A DNA stretch of 64,000 nucleotides from Gerris lacustris (GCA_951217055.1 OX578286.1:8844033-8908032), one strand, 5' to 3'. Counted from the stretch's first letter, positions 47,701 through 60,362 are shown. The notes: generated by a model not told the origin, from the letters alone. Made by a program: numbers and translations.

Positions 47701-48512
47701 TTTTTACTTTTTCTCACCTATGGTAGGAAAAGTTTTGTTTCCACCCAAATTTTTTTTTTCGAGATTTCAACTAAATTATCCGTTTTGGGTGTTTTTTATG
47801 AACTCCTAAGTGATTTTCAGCATGACGTCTGTATGTGTGTATGTATGTGGGCATGTATGTATGTGTGTTCTCCTCGTAGCGCCCAGGGTATTTAACGAAG
47901 AGAGTTGAAACTTGGCAGAAAAATCAGTCCTTACTTCTACTTGCGCGCCCGGAAAATCAACTTTTTTTCGTCATCTTGAACCCAGTTTTCTGAATCAGCA
48001 GAAATTTATCAAAAATCGTAAAAAAATCGAAATGTGGTTTGATCGAGAGTTGAATTTTGTCACGAATGTAGCTCTCTGTATCGCAAACATATCCACCAAA
48101 TTTAATTTTGATATTGACCGCCAGTTTGAAGTAATCGATTTTTTAATTTTGAAACTTTGACGGTTAATAATACCGAAAGTATAAATACGTTTTTGACAAA
48201 AGCATATCGTTGGAACCGATAAAAAAATATGGAACAAATATAATAAAAACCCGATGAAATTCCACTAATTAGTATAAAAGTTATTAGTGAATATAACTAT
48301 TAATTAGTGTGATACTTTTGCTAAACTTCAAAGTTTGTTTACATCTAACAAAAAAACGCCAAAATTCAAATAATAAAACAAGATAAATATAATAAATAAA
48401 AATAAGGAATATATTTGTTAGTTCAAAACGGTCATCCATCCAAGTACTGACCTCGCCCAAAGCTGCCTCCGAAGTGAAGAAATGTTACGAGGTACCCCGT
48501 ACCCGATTTTTT
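47701..48512 (-). mobile_element. Family L element with 5S rRNA-like head, sense minus
   Basis: The head at 48428-48472 is followed (on the minus strand) by the same body as 41149-41990: TTTGACGGTTAATAATA, AATTTAATTTTGATATTG, GAAACTTGGCAGAAAAATCA on the plus strand. The sense 3' end is a bulged hairpin (ACTTTTCCTACC / GGTGAGAAAAAGT) followed by AAAAAGG. Confidence 0.7.
48428..48472 (-). promoter_or_regulatory. 5S rRNA-like internal promoter module (better preserved copy)
   Basis: The minus strand reads GGCAGCTTTGGGCGAGGTC then AGTACTTGGATGGATGACCG. This keeps the 5S box A, the AGTACTTGGATGG core and the GACCG of box C with native spacing. By eye about 36 of 45 positions match an insect 5S rRNA. 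Confidence 0.7.
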
Positions 48513-48579
48513 TTCTTTCTTATAACAGGTTTTTTAGTTCAATTCTAGAGAGGGAGTACATGTTTTTAAAAAATTAGTT

Positions 48580-48850
48580 GCAAAAAGTGGCTCAAATATT
48601 GGATACAAAAAGTGGACTCAAACTTGGCTACAAAAAGTGGCTCAAACTTTGGATACAAGAGATGCACTCAGACGGCAAAGCATCAATCCTACTATTGCAA
48701 TTTAAAAAAAAAAAGAAAAAAAAAAAAAAATGGTTGCAAAATGTGGCCCAAACTTACCTACCAAAAGTGGCTCAATCTTTTCTACAAGAAGTGGCTCAAA
48801 ATTTGGATAAAAGAGGTGTGCACTCAGACGGCAAAACATTGATCCTTCTA
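48580..48850. repeat. 25-bp minisatellite in two blocks
   Basis: TACAAAAAGTGGCTCAAACT-type units repeat before and after an A-run (48702-48730). Both blocks end with GCACTCAGACGGCAAA.CAT. So a block of three or four units was itself duplicated. Confidence 0.75.
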
Positions 48851-48877
48851 TTTTTCTCGACTGTTTTCAAAATAGAA

Positions 48878-49446
48878 TAATAGTACATTAAGCGTCTTGT
48901 GCGGAAAGTAGCATTTTGCATGCGAGTGTGGAGTTTGCACCCGAGCGATAGCGAGGGTAGAAAAACCACACGAGCAATGTAAAATGCCGTTTTCGCACGA
49001 GTTGCGTACCGTACATTATCTACGATTGTTAGATTTAAATAATATACACAGAAGAAAATAAACTTGCTGTATGTAAGTTCGTATCTCTCTTTTGATAAAG
49101 ATGGCATTAATTCTTGAGTTTGCAGAATTAATTATTTCTGGAGGAGTATTTTCTCCACATTTTCGTCAAAGTCACTTGATTCACTCATTGTTTTTCACTA
49201 AAAACTCGATATAAACAGTTACCTACTTTAATAAAAGAATAGCAAATTAGCTTTGTTAAATGTAAACAAACTCGCTAATCGTGCGTAAAGCTGAAGAATT
49301 CCTCTTCTTTACCGCCCTAGGGTGGTAAAGGAGACTTCAGAACTATGAGACGCGCATGCGCAATGAATACAAGTACGTAAACAATTACTTTCTACGCATC
49401 TAAACAGAGATACAGTGTTTATATTTCGTATCAATCGTAGATAAAA
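48878..49446 (-). mobile_element. Family F element, coding orientation minus
   Basis: Both ends recognisable (AATAGTACATTAAGCGTC; CAATCGTAGATAAAA). Stem-loop at about 48895-48998. The palindrome at 49305 has drifted (CCGCCCTAGGGTGG). Confidence 0.75.
49060..49107 (-). pseudogene. F-encoded recombinase-like N-terminal relic
   Basis: MPSLSKERYELTYSKF is kept; the upstream PPEI part is out of frame because of a deletion near 49115. Confidence 0.4.
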
Positions 49447-50019
49447 ATTAATTATTCGAATACATCATGCTAATAAATTGCCTTACTTCATATATAACTG
49501 AGGCAATTAAAAAGAAATAAAAAGTTTAATTAAAAACGAACTAGGATTAAAAAATAGCATTTGAAATATACCTAACAGTTCAACATTGTTACATCCGGTT
49601 CAATAGAATTCTTAACTAATTCACTTATATACAAGACAATGGAAAACAGATTATCTAGATACCTGAGTTGAGTACCTGATACACACAAGTACAGTCTATA
49701 CTTATCTGTACATTATGTAAGGTAGTCTTATTTCTTAATTGTACCTGCTAATTACTTTACTGTAGTGGTAACAATGGATTGATTAGAAGTATGCAGTTAA
49801 CACTGATTATCCAACAGAGTAAAAGAGACTGTACAAATGAATACTTTGTTTTCTATACCTGTATTCAGGTATATTGTTACAGAGTGTGTTAAATGCTTTT
49901 GGGAATATATTTAAATAATAGTAGGTATTTTTTTTTTTTTGTATTAAAATAAAAATTTGGTTGTGCGTGAAGTCTCACGTAAATAAATGGTTTCGTTGGT
50001 ATTGTGAACATCAAATTAA
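49447..50019. other. Gene-free AT-rich stretch
   Basis: Nothing recognised. Confidence 0.5.
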
Positions 50020-50700
50020 TATAAGGGGGGGGGGGGACCTAAAATTTTGCTGTTTTTTTGACAAAATGGCATGCAAAATTAAACACTTTCCTTCCACAAG
50101 TGTTATATATTATAATGTTATATAATCTACTCTTTAATACCTTTTATTTGATACCTCACTAAAAATTCCTTCGTGACAGGAATTAGCCGCCATTTTGGAT
50201 TCCCAGTTAATCAGATCAAATTGCTATTATTATTTTTTCTTTGGCCCATCAGACCGCCCATTTTTTTATAATTTTAGTTAAGCAGAAATATAGTTTAAAG
50301 GGGGGGGGGGACACGCAAAATGTTTATGTTTTTTGACAAAAAGGCATAGAAAATGAAATACTTTCCACAAGTGTTATATATTTGTAATCTACTCTTCAAT
50401 CCCTTTCATTTAATACCCCACTCAAAATATGAAAAAAAAAAAAAAAATTCGCGTTTCGTGAATTATCCGCCATTTTGGATTTGAACAGCTATAGCTATTA
50501 AATTTGAGTTCTCTATATTTTTCCCTGTGTGTGCATCAAAACGGTCTTTACTGGATAGTTCATGATTTTATCTCTTTAGATTCAAAAGTTATTTTAACCG
50601 TATACAGAGTGACAGACAGACACAGGAACGAAACTTTAAGGATTTGTTTTTTTGGTTTTACCAACGAAACCCTAAAAATAAAAACAAATACTGTTTTTGC
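50020..50700 (+). mobile_element. Family H, two partial tandem bodies and one tail
   Basis: 50025-50215 and 50297-50490 repeat a block: G-run, then AAAATTTTGCTGTTTTTTTG / CAAAATGTTTATGTTTTTTG, CTTTCC..CACAAGTGTTATATAT, CGCCATTTTGGATT. The tail has CAGAGTGACAGACAGACAC and ends ACGAAACCCTAAAAA (50665-50680). Confidence 0.65.
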
Positions 50701-50799
50701 ACTCAATTTGTACAAACCCAAATATACCTTAAAGTGTGTAAATGCATCAAAATCGAATTTTCACTGCACAACAATACTTACAATATTTATATATTTTGT

Positions 50800-51033
50800 G
50801 ACACTTCTTTAGATTGTTACTCCTCTTATAAAAAAAATAAAGGGGAGTAACAATCTAAAGAAGGTGTAGGGAATGTTCTTCTTTAGACTGTTACTCCCCT
50901 TATAAAAAAGAAGTGTGATATTCCTTTGTCCAAAAGTACATTAGACTAAACATCCCTTTTTCTTTATAGTTATTTAGTCAAAGTCATTTATATTCTAAAA
51001 CAACATAGAGGAGTAACAATCTAAAGAAGTACC
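50800..51033. mobile_element. Family E copy with perfect 8-bp duplication TATTTTGT
   Basis: TATTTTGT at 50792-50799 and 51034-51041. The left end has drifted to GACACTTCTTTAG. Confidence 0.9.
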
Positions 51034-51041
51034 TATTTTGT

Positions 51042-51772
51042 TATTTCATATTGTCATTAAGTTGAAATTATTCGAGAAATATGCATATTATATTATAATG
51101 TGTTTTTTGTTACAATACACCTGAAACTTTTAATATATTCTATTTATTTATTTATTTTTATTTATTTAAGGTTTCTCCTTTTCAAGTTAAAACTGTCACG
51201 ACAAAAATTATTCGATGCGGAAATATCGTATTAATTAAAATTCCATGCAATTTTAATTTTTTTTGTTTTTGTTTTTTTAATTCCTTAAAACTCGTGGGCG
51301 TTTAAAAAGTGTTTTTGAAAGAAAAAAAAAGTTCTTTCCAATAAATTTTTAGTTATTTTACATTTTGTTTTGAGTCAGTTTTTATAGGGCGGGTCCACTG
51401 CGAGGTCAGGGATCTGCTTGTATAAGACCGGTTTATTTAAAATGGAATCAGATGAGGGCGATCCATGCATTTATAATTTAGTCTGGGGCAGCGTCATACA
51501 TTTGAATATGTGGCACCTGGATTTTTATGCCTTAGATTATACTTGAACGGAAGGTCTTCCTGTTATTTAGCCCAAGGAAGTTTTAATATATTTTTTTTAA
51601 TTCGTTTTAATTATCATTAATAATTAATTTATTTTATGGTGAAGGGAACTTAATTTAAATTAATTAATTAATGGATACTTTATTAACCTATTTTAAATTC
51701 TTATGTAATCTTCTTTTTTATGTATATTAGTTCTAGACGCGCAACTCTTTTTATCAATGATTGCTTTGATCG
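51042..51772. other. Gene-free stretch
   Basis: The part at 51385-51550 is less AT-biased (GGCGGGTCCACTGCGAGGTC) but shows no frame or family I recognise. Confidence 0.45.
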
Positions 51773-52243
51773 TACATTATCAGCACCATTTCTCAAGATC
51801 TTCCTTGTTATCAGCAGACTTCAGTATTATATATATCAGCCCCATTCTTCATAATCATCCTTGTTATCATCAACTTATCTTCAGTATTATATATTAGCAC
51901 CATTCCTCATGATCCTACTTGTTATCAGCAACTTACCCCTTTAGTATTATAACAGCGCTATTCTTCATACTCCTTCTTGTTATCAGCAACTTATCCCATT
52001 AGTATGTTATAGCCCCATTCTTCATAATCATCCCTGTTATCAGCAACTTACCCCTTTAGTATTATATATCAGCCCCATTCTTCATAATCATCCCTGTTAT
52101 CAGCAACTTACCCCTTTAGAATTATATATCAGCACTATTCTTCATAATCCTCCTTGTTATCAGTAACTTACCTTCTGAATTATATATCAGCACTATTCCT
52201 CATGATCCTCCTTGTTATCAGCAACATATCCCTTTAGTATTAT
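51773..52243. repeat. 60-bp minisatellite, about eight copies
   Basis: Unit AGCCCCATTCTTCATAATCA, CCCTGTTATCAGCAACTTA, CCCCTTTAGTATTATATATC. Outer copies are more decayed. Confidence 0.9.
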
Positions 52244-52480
52244 GCATGAGTTCATGGGTTTGATCCCTAACCGTGATGCTATGTGGCTCACTATGCTATG
52301 GTTCACTAATGATCACAACATACAATGTACAGATGTGTGAAGTGGCTGCAACTCTCTACCACGGGGCTAGTAAAATGGTCATAAAAGATGGCCTAATTGC
52401 TAGGTTCGAACAAGTGGTTCGACCTACCCGTCTAGTTCTATAGTACTTGCACCTTACTACTACTACGAATAATAGCCCAA
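52244..52480 (+). mobile_element. Possible tRNA-derived SINE remnant
   Basis: ATGGGTTTGATCCCTAACCG at 52254-52273 is B-box-like. A roughly 190-bp non-AT-rich body follows and it ends in (CTA)n near 52458-52472. No A box is visible, so it would be 5'-truncated. Single copy in the window. Confidence 0.3.
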
Positions 52481-52499
52481 TCTCGTAGTATCTATCAAT

Positions 52500-52860
52500 G
52501 ACTAATGATGCTTTTAAATAACAACTTCCTTAAACATGATCAGGAAGTTGTTGCTAAAGAATGGCTAATGTAGTATATTCATAGCAAGATCTTTGAAATA
52601 GGTTCAAAATTAATCGATTTAACTATATTGATACTAAACAAGAGCTAATGATAGCACCTCAATAGCAACCTCTCTGGCAAATTATACACATCAGTAGCAA
52701 CTTATTTGAGAATGATCTTTAAAATAGGTTCAAAACCAATAGAGCTAATCCCCAAATTGTTATTTAACAGTAGCTAATGATGCACATCAGTAGCAACTTA
52801 TTTGAGAATGATCTTTAAAATAAGTTCTAAACCAATAAATTACTGTGATATTTTTAGCAG
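52500..52860. repeat. Degenerate repeat of about 100 bp
   Basis: ACATCAGTAGCAACTTATTT and GAGAATGATCTTTAAAATA occur at about 52688 and 52787. A weaker copy lies before. Confidence 0.65.
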
Positions 52861-53267
52861 CAACATTAGCTTAATAAATTACCTAATATCTTCTTTATGC
52901 ATATTACTTGGTAAGAACTGATTAATGTGTGCTTGACAATATTTCCTATGACGGTATCGCAATCTTTCGTTTCGACATCTAAGTATAAAATTCCTTAATC
53001 AAGTTAATATTATACAGGTTCTTACATCCTTTTTAAGCTAAACAAAAAATAATCTTTATATGTCTAAAAAAATCAACTGGATAACCTTCAAATATTATTT
53101 TAGGACTTTATAAATTCCTTGCTAAAGACATTTCAATCTTAATTTATTTATTTTTAGTTTTTAGTTTATTGTTATTTTTAAATTTTGTTGGTATATATAT
53201 TTCCTTTGTTTTTGGTTTATTATTTTATCAGCATAAATTCCTTTTTTCGAATAAATGAGGTTTAAGC
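52861..53267. other. Gene-free AT-rich stretch
   Basis: Nothing recognised. Confidence 0.5.
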
Positions 53268-53421
53268 CCCTTACCTTGGACACTTAGCAAAAATCAACAC
53301 TGATTTTTGATAGGTAAGGTTACGAAATCAGTGTTACCAGTCTCTTTTAATAAAAATCCCTCTTTTCCTAAAATTATTCTATGGACTAATGTTCAAGGTG
53401 CAAAACTGTCCAAAGTAAGGG
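53268..53421. mobile_element. MITE candidate, 154 bp
   Basis: CCCTTACCTTGGACA at the left and TGTCCAAAGTAAGGG at the right are inverse with one mismatch. No duplication identified. Confidence 0.45.
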
Positions 53422-53681
53422 AACTGCCCTCATACATTCTTGTCCAACAATAAACAAACCCAGATTATTGTTTTTAAAAATGCATCTGTCATTTGGTGTG
53501 ACACAAAACTTCCATTGATTTAAAAATATGATTGTTACTAGAACATATGGTTATGCGCATGCTTGAGTGAAACAGTGTACTGCGCATGTTTGAAATTAAT
53601 ATGGTGCCGTATCTATGGGGTAGAGTTGGGACATCAATGACATTGTATCGAAAACATCAATTTATCGGACTAAATATTTAG

Positions 53682-54000
53682 GACGTTGAGCGAAATAAAA
53701 TTATTTTATTAGCTTGCTTTCTTGTTTGTTTGTCCGGTACAAATCTTGCAATAGATTTTTAACTAACTTGCTGACTAAGTAGAAAGCTGATACTCGCACA
53801 GATTATGTATTTCCGATGACAATACAATAATCAGTAATTAGATTTACCAAATTATTACTATTAGTCGATTAATCACTAAATGTATTAGTATTAGGCGGTC
53901 AAATTCAAAATTAATTGTAAACAAACACGACCAGTGACAGCTAAGGAAATCCACAAGGAAAATTTAAAAACGTAGTATATAAAAAGTTTTATCTTGTATT
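53682..54000 (-). mobile_element. Family I copy, inverted, with internal replacement
   Basis: TTTATTAGCTTG, CTTGTTTGTTTGTCCGGTAC and AACTAACTTGCTGACTA at the left, AACGTAGTATATAAAAAGTT at the right, inverse to 35258-35652. The middle differs. Confidence 0.65.
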
Positions 54001-55396
54001 ATTACTCTACTTACAATCTAAGTAGATCATACAATCTAAGTTTACCATATATAATCTAAGTGTACATATAATCGTAGTCATATTATTAGATCAATCCATT
54101 TGTATTATAATCTTTCTAGTAGATATGATATACACTCTATCAATATTATTAATATATTATGAGTAAACCAGTTTACCTACTTTCAAACCTGATTGTAGTA
54201 ATAATAATACGTAATAAAAAAAAAAAAAAAAAAAAAACTAAAAACAGACAACAATGTTTTTATTAAAACTTAAATTATGTTTATCTATTTTATAGCAGCA
54301 GTTAAATTTTTATTGTATATTTTTTTAAATAACTTTTTTATTATCTTATTAAAATACCTTTTTTATTATCTTATTAATTGCCTTTTTGACCATCGTTTAT
54401 CAGTTGTGTTGTATATTGATTTTGACATTTAATTGACCTTGATTATTGTCCTTAATCGATAATTATTAGTCAATTTATTTAGCTTAAATTTAATAACATA
54501 GTAATAAGTTCAAGAAAAAAAAAATGATTTTTGGGTCAAGTTGACCATACTAGTATGCTCTTGTAATTTTGACCTTATTATTTTTTATAAAGTAATAATT
54601 TAATTTTAAGGTCATGTGCATTACCTTATTTTTATTTATGTACTACTTTTTTTCCTCGAGTACATAATAATTATGATATTGAATTAATAAATATATTATT
54701 AATTTTTACTACCAACTTCATTCGATCTCTTTATTTGAAATCCGGTTCACTAGGGACCAAATTTTTAAAGAACCTTTCATTTAAACGTAGAATCAGATAC
54801 CCCGATCTTTTTAACTGATCCGTTCTTTCTACTTCCGTTCATTTTTGTAAGATTTGAAGATTATTAATTAGCTTTATTAAAGATTATATCTCTTATTTAC
54901 AGGTTATAGATGAAACCTACGTGTATCCTTCTTGTTTATTTACATTCAGAAATACTGTTGTTGGTTCAATTTTTTCTCACTACCCTACTTTCAGCGCCAC
55001 TTGTAGTCTCCAATATTTGAGTCACTTTTCAATTAACTGTGCCCTCTCTACGCTTTTTAAGTTCGTTGAGTGAAGTAATGATCGTCGAACATGGGTCATA
55101 TTTCTTATTATATTGCTAATACAGATGTTGGAGTTGACATGGAGAGTTGAAAAAGCTAATTGACAAGCCAAAGCCTACCTTGGACTATTTTATACTAACA
55201 GCAATGACATATTATTGCTTCTTACCTATATTAATTATTTAAATTAATTATTTAATTAGTTATCTACTTATCCATCGATTTTTAAATTACTTTCACTAAC
55301 ACTTAACTGGTTCCGAATGTCAATTATCCGGTTTATACATCTAATGTAGTTGCGTCACGCCATCCTCGTGTCATCTATTACAAATAATAGTTGCTA
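54001..55396. other. Gene-free AT-rich stretch
   Basis: A poly-A run lies at about 54215-54236. ATAATCTAAGT words iterate near 54010-54060. Nothing else recognised. Confidence 0.5.
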
Positions 55397-56584
55397 TTAC
55401 TTCCCTTATAAAAAAAAGAGGGGAAAACAATCTAAAAAAAAGGAGTAAGGAATGTTTTTCTTCAGACTATTACTCCCCTTATAAAAGAAAACAGAAGGGA
55501 GTAACAATCTAAAGAAGGTGTACGGAATGCTTTTCTTTAGACTGTTACTCCCCTTATAAAAAAATACGTATGGTGTTGGGGGACACCCAGTAGGAACGAA
55601 GTTCCTTACATTTTTCATTAAATATAAATTTTAAAATCACACTGCTATGTACGTATACATTGCTAACTACTTATACATGGCGGAGTTAGAAAAGAGACAA
55701 AATTAAAAGTAACGAACTGTTTGTACCTAGCAGAGTTAAGGCAAAATTAAAAGAAAATCATTATTTGTATAATTAAAGCAAGCGTCCTACTATAAATATA
55801 TATTAAATATAAGAAAAAAGTTGATCATGATGAGTTTATAGTGAAAGAGTATGTTTGTTAAAGGAGTTTGGATTGAAATAAGACTGTTTTCTAACTACCC
55901 GGCCAATTAATTCAAAATATTATAAAATATATCTCTTCCCTACTCTACAGCTTCTGTTTGCATCAGGGTGAAATTTTACATGATTATATTTTATTTATTT
56001 ACAAAACAAAGTGACATTTTTGACATATATAACAAAAATAATCAAAACAAGCCAAGTAACAGGCTTCCATAATAACATTTTTTCCCGTCTTTTTGAAGCT
56101 TACGTTTACGCGAGCGTTGAGCGTGAACGCTTGGGCGGATTACGTTTTCCAACGAACTCAGCCTGGGCATTGGTAAAATGAACATGTGTACCAAATTTCA
56201 ACTAACTCGGTGATCTTTTTCTCAAGTTATCGTCATCGATAGCATTTGTGACGGTTTTTGCGAGACGGTGATTTTGTGACGGTTATTTTCTGACGGTGAT
56301 TATGGTCGTTTTTTTTGGATTCACTCCCGGGCTCCAGAACGTGCCATAAGGAACTTAGTTCCAAAAACAGAAGGGAGTAACAATCTAAAGAAGGTGTACG
56401 GAATGATTTTCTTTAGACTGTTACTCCCCTTATAAAAATAGAAGTGTGATATTCCTTTGTACCAAAGTACATTGGACTAAACATCCCTTTGTCTTAATAG
56501 TTATTTAGACAAAGGAATGTATAAATAATTATACCAATTTATATTCTAAGAAAACATAGGGGAGTAACAATCTAAAAAAGTGCC
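55397..56584. mobile_element. Family E copy (expanded) interrupted by G
   Basis: Several alternating E end words at 55430-55560, then G, then E resumes AACAGAAGGGAGTAACAATC at 56370 and finishes CTAAAAAAGTGCC. The left terminus is decayed. Confidence 0.75.
55562..56364 (+). mobile_element. Family G element inside E
   Basis: TACGTATGGTGTTGGGGGAC to AAGGAACTTAGTTCC within the run TTATAAAAAA of E. A short A-run duplication (about five bases) is possible but cannot be distinguished from the A-rich ends. Confidence 0.8.
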
Positions 56585-57289
56585 GACATATAAATATACA
56601 CATAATTTTGACTCATAATAAATAAATGCTTATTATAACTTATAACTAGTTAGATATTTTATTCTATTTATTTTTTTCAAGTTAAAGAGAATGGTATATA
56701 GAAGAGAGAGGCATTAAAAAAAGGTCATACATTCAAAAACTCGTTAAAAACAATGTCTTGCAATAAACATTACGTAAATCTGCGAAGTAAAAGAAAATAG
56801 TAAGTGTTTAACAAAGATACAATAAAAAAACTGGACTAAACTATAAACAGCATATAAATGAATACGAATAACCTAAATACCCACACATGCGAAAAACCAA
56901 ACTGAAAAAAGATAAATAAACAGAAAAAACCTAAGTTTAATTAGAAAATAATTAGGAATTGTAAGACAAAAATTAGTTTTTACAAAGGTGTTGTTAGATT
57001 TCATTATAGTTTGTTTTTTACTTGATTAAAGCAAAGTTAAGTTAATATATTTTGTTGCGTTATATTCGTTTAATTAATTGTATTGTGAAATACAGAACTA
57101 AAAACGACATTAAACTGGTTCAAATCTTAAAAAGGTCAGACATGTTTTTATACTGAATATGTCAAGATCGATGTGTAAAGTGACCGATCACTTGTTCTAA
57201 AACAATCTAAGATTGTCTTGATTAGGACAATCTTTTATTAATTTTAACCTTCTGCCCATAATGCTTCATCTTTCACACTTCATATTGAT
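56585..57289. other. Gene-free AT-rich stretch
   Basis: Nothing recognised. Confidence 0.5.
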
Positions 57290-57636
57290 ACTTCTTTAGA
57301 TTGTTACTCCCCTATGTTATTTTAAGAATATAATTATTTATACATTCCTTTGTCTAAATAAATATTAAGACAAAGGGATGTTTAGTCCAATGTACTTTGG
57401 TACAAAGGAATATCACACTTCTGTTTTTATAAGGGGAGTAACAGTTTAAGAAGAACATTCCGTACACCTTCTTTAGACTGTTACTACCCTGTGATATTTT
57501 AAGATATGTAATTATTTATACATACCTTTGACTAAATAACTATTAAGACAAAGGGATGTTTAGTCTAATGTACTTTGGGACAAAGGAATATCACGCTTCT
57601 ATTTTTATAAGGGGAGTAACAGTCTAAAGAAGTGCT
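57290..57636. mobile_element. Family E element, tandem dimer of the interior
   Basis: GATACTTCTTTAGATTG to CTAAAGAAGTGCT. The block from the end word through AAGACAAAGGGATGTTTAGT to TATCAC.CTTCT occurs twice in the same orientation. Confidence 0.75.
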
Positions 57637-58039
57637 GAAGTGTTTATTACACACTACTTTTTATACACATACATAATCTGATTATACTTTAACGTGATAA
57701 TTCGAACAAAGAAGCTATATTTTATTTTTAATTATAGCAGAAGTTTTTATTTTAATTCTCTTAATTAATATGTATTAATTTAATTATTCAATTATTAATT
57801 ATTATTAAATATTTATTTAATTTTTTATTAGATTAATTATTAATTAATTTTGCATTAATTAAGTTGTTTTTTTTTGTTTCAGGTAAACTATTACTGAAGT
57901 TAATATAGTGGATTCGTACTTTTATAAAAATTTAGTAAGTAATTTGCAACTTTTATCATTATTAATGTTAATATACTAGGCATTACGTGGTTCTATCATT
58001 GAATCGAGCGTATAGTGTTAAATATGTATTGAATATTGA
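57637..58039. other. Gene-free AT-rich stretch
   Basis: TTAATTATTAATTA-type iterations near 57760-57865. Nothing else recognised. Confidence 0.5.
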
Positions 58040-58690
58040 GAAAATAGATTATCATGATAGTTAAGGAGTATGATTGTAGTAGAAAGTCTAGTAGTAAGGG
58101 AGCCACCCCGCATTCTTACTATTCCACTAACCACACAACTCCTTTTCGATAATTATAAAATGTATCACTTCACCACTCAAAAACTTCCGCTTCTATTAAG
58201 TTGAAATTTTACATGTCTGTTTCAATTGTACTTTAGACGATGTATATGAAGTTTTATCAAAATCGTTACGTTAGAACGTAAGATATCGGTAAAAATGTTG
58301 TTTTCTCTATTTTAAACGTTTAGGTCCGCTTTAATAGTTTTAACGATCTTTATCGCTGTTGGTTTTATTAAATCAATTTATATGAAAAAAAAAATTCGTC
58401 TCATTGAATAAGTGATGATAGAATCTTTTCCCGTTCTGAAATTCCAATTTTACATTTGAAGCTCATGTTTACGCGAGCGTTACGCGCGAACTCTTAAACG
58501 GATAACGCTGTCCAACGAACTTAGCCTGAGCATTAGTAAAAGGAACATACATACTACCAAATTTTATTTTTTAGGTCAACATTTATTCAAGTTATCTTGG
58601 GACACGTAAACGTTACTGACAGACAGACAGACAGGATGTATATTTTGTTGAATGTAAGAAGCTTGCTTACGTTCGATTCAACTAGCAATA
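58040..58690 (+). mobile_element. Family O element, related to G but with a different terminal hairpin
   Basis: Shares with G GTTTACGCGAGCGTTACG, GGATAACGCTGTCCAACGAA and TCAAGTTATCTTGG. It then has GACAGACAGACAGACAGG (58618-58635) and ends in the hairpin GTTGAATGTAAG / CTTAC..ATTCAAC (58650-58685). The upstream part of O reappears at 63185-63530. Confidence 0.6.
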
Positions 58691-59090
58691 TTGGCTGCTT
58701 GCAGTAGATAAATAACTTTATAAAGTTTCATATTTGATCTTATGCTATGTTTTATGTAAAATCAGACGTGTGTCAAGGTCAGACAGGAATAGTAAAGGCC
58801 AGTTTTTGTTTTCGCAATATATAAAATAAATATGAGTATCCATAAAGTTTGTAATTCTGATCAATGTACTGTACAGACGCAAGATTAATGCAATACATTG
58901 TATAGATGAAAATGTTATAGTTTACGGGGCACATCTTTAGACTATTACTCCCCTTATTAAAAAATAGGGGGGAGTAAAAATCTAAAGAAGGTGTGCGGAA
59001 TGTTCTTCTTTAGAATGTTACTCCCCTTATCAAAACAGTAGTGTGATATTACTTTGTCCCAAAGTTCATTGGACTAAACATTCCTTTTTA

Positions 59091-59600
59091 AAGAGAAAGT
59101 ATTGTGATGGCGCGAAAAATTCGATTTTGAGATTTTGATGGATTTACACGTTTTGAGGTCCCCTGAGTCCAAAAAAGTGGTTTTTAAAAAATGTCTGTCC
59201 GTCGTCTGTCGTCTGTCTGTGCAGACGCCTGGAGCCTAAACTACTGGGCCGATTTTGACCAAATTTGGCATGCATGATCAGAAAAATCATACCCCGAGGA
59301 GAAATCGAGAAATGAATTTTAGCTCTAAATTTGGGGGGCGCTACCCCCAAAAACTCTGAAAAAACGTGAAGAAAAATTATTTCACGAAAACGGTTCCGAC
59401 GATTTTGCTTAAAAAATTCTAAAATGTAGTACATTTAAATACGAATCTAACGATATAAGCCGTTTTCCCGGGAAAAATCTAGTTCCTGAGAAAATAGCTT
59501 AAAACGCGGACGGAGAGAGCCCGGGTTCGATTCCCCGCCCAGGAGAAGTTATTTTTATGATAAATTTTGATGAAATGTTCAATAATAATTAAACGTACAT
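59091..59600 (-). mobile_element. Family A copy, lacking the outer hairpin arm and the far 5' end
   Basis: Starts AAGAGAAAGTATTGTGATGG, with (GTCT)n at 59195-59220, 'GATTTTGACCAAATTT', the T-arm-like CCCGGGTTCGATTCCCCG (59519-59536), ending TTCAATAATAATTAAACG. Like the 3831 copy in sequence. Confidence 0.75.
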
Positions 59601-59626
59601 ACGACATTTTGCGCAAACATCAAACA

Positions 59627-59682
59627 GCCCCATACACGGTCAAAATGTTTTGAAAAAAAAAAATGTTGACCGTGTATGGGGC
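59627..59682. repeat. 17-bp inverted repeat around an A-run
   Basis: GCCCCATACACGGTCAA and its exact inverse around about 22 bases. It resembles the ends of very small MITEs. Confidence 0.8.
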
Positions 59683-59697
59683 CTTAAAGAAGTACCA

Positions 59698-60362
59698 CTA
59701 AGTTCAAACAATTATGTACTTAAAGTAATAAAAGTTAAAAGAAAAAACACTTTACATAAAATTACTTATTGAATTATTTTAAAATTACATCTGTTTTGAA
59801 ATTATACAAAAAGTACTTCAATATTGTTTACAGTTTAAAAGTAATCTATCTAGTTATTTATAAATTACTTTCGAAGTCTTGATACTAGTCTTAACGTATC
59901 ATTACTTCTTGAATCGGTATAATTAAGTTGGTCTTAGCGTGTATCGAACGCAGAATACTGTTGTTATAATAGTCCCATCTATCTTCAACTATAATTATGT
60001 TCTCCTTTTGTAACGTTTTATTATCTATGTAAAGTTAAGTCATTGATCATTAATACCGCTTCTTATTTAATAAATAAAGCGCTTGACTTAATTTTATATG
60101 CAAAAGTGCTGAAAGTTACTCAATATTGTTTGGCATTTGATCAAATGTTGATGTTAACAGTTGCTTATTTTCTCTTTGTTACCGGAACTTTTGTAATTTC
60201 AATATTTATGTCGTTAGTCATATGTTGTATTTATGCTAATTTATTTTTTTTTCTTTTCTTTATGATTGGCATATATATCTTGTAATTGGAGATTATTTTA
60301 TGTGTAATATTTAATCTGAGGTGTTTATTTGTGTTTTGCTTCTTTGCGTAATAAAGTTCCTT
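59698..60362. other. Gene-free AT-rich stretch
   Basis: An 80-codon hydrophobic frame (60043-60285) is AT-driven and motif-free. Confidence 0.5.

Larger units (their letters stand above)
58927..59697. mobile_element. Family E copy interrupted by A and a small palindrome
   Basis: GGCACATCTTTAGACTATTA to ACATTCCTTTTTA (59090), then A, then E finishes TTAAAGAAGTACC (59684-59697). Confidence 0.65.

Noticed and set aside
60043..60285. 80-codon hydrophobic frame
   Set aside because: T-rich composition alone yields Leu/Ile/Phe-rich peptides. No motif, no codon signature and no repeat conservation.
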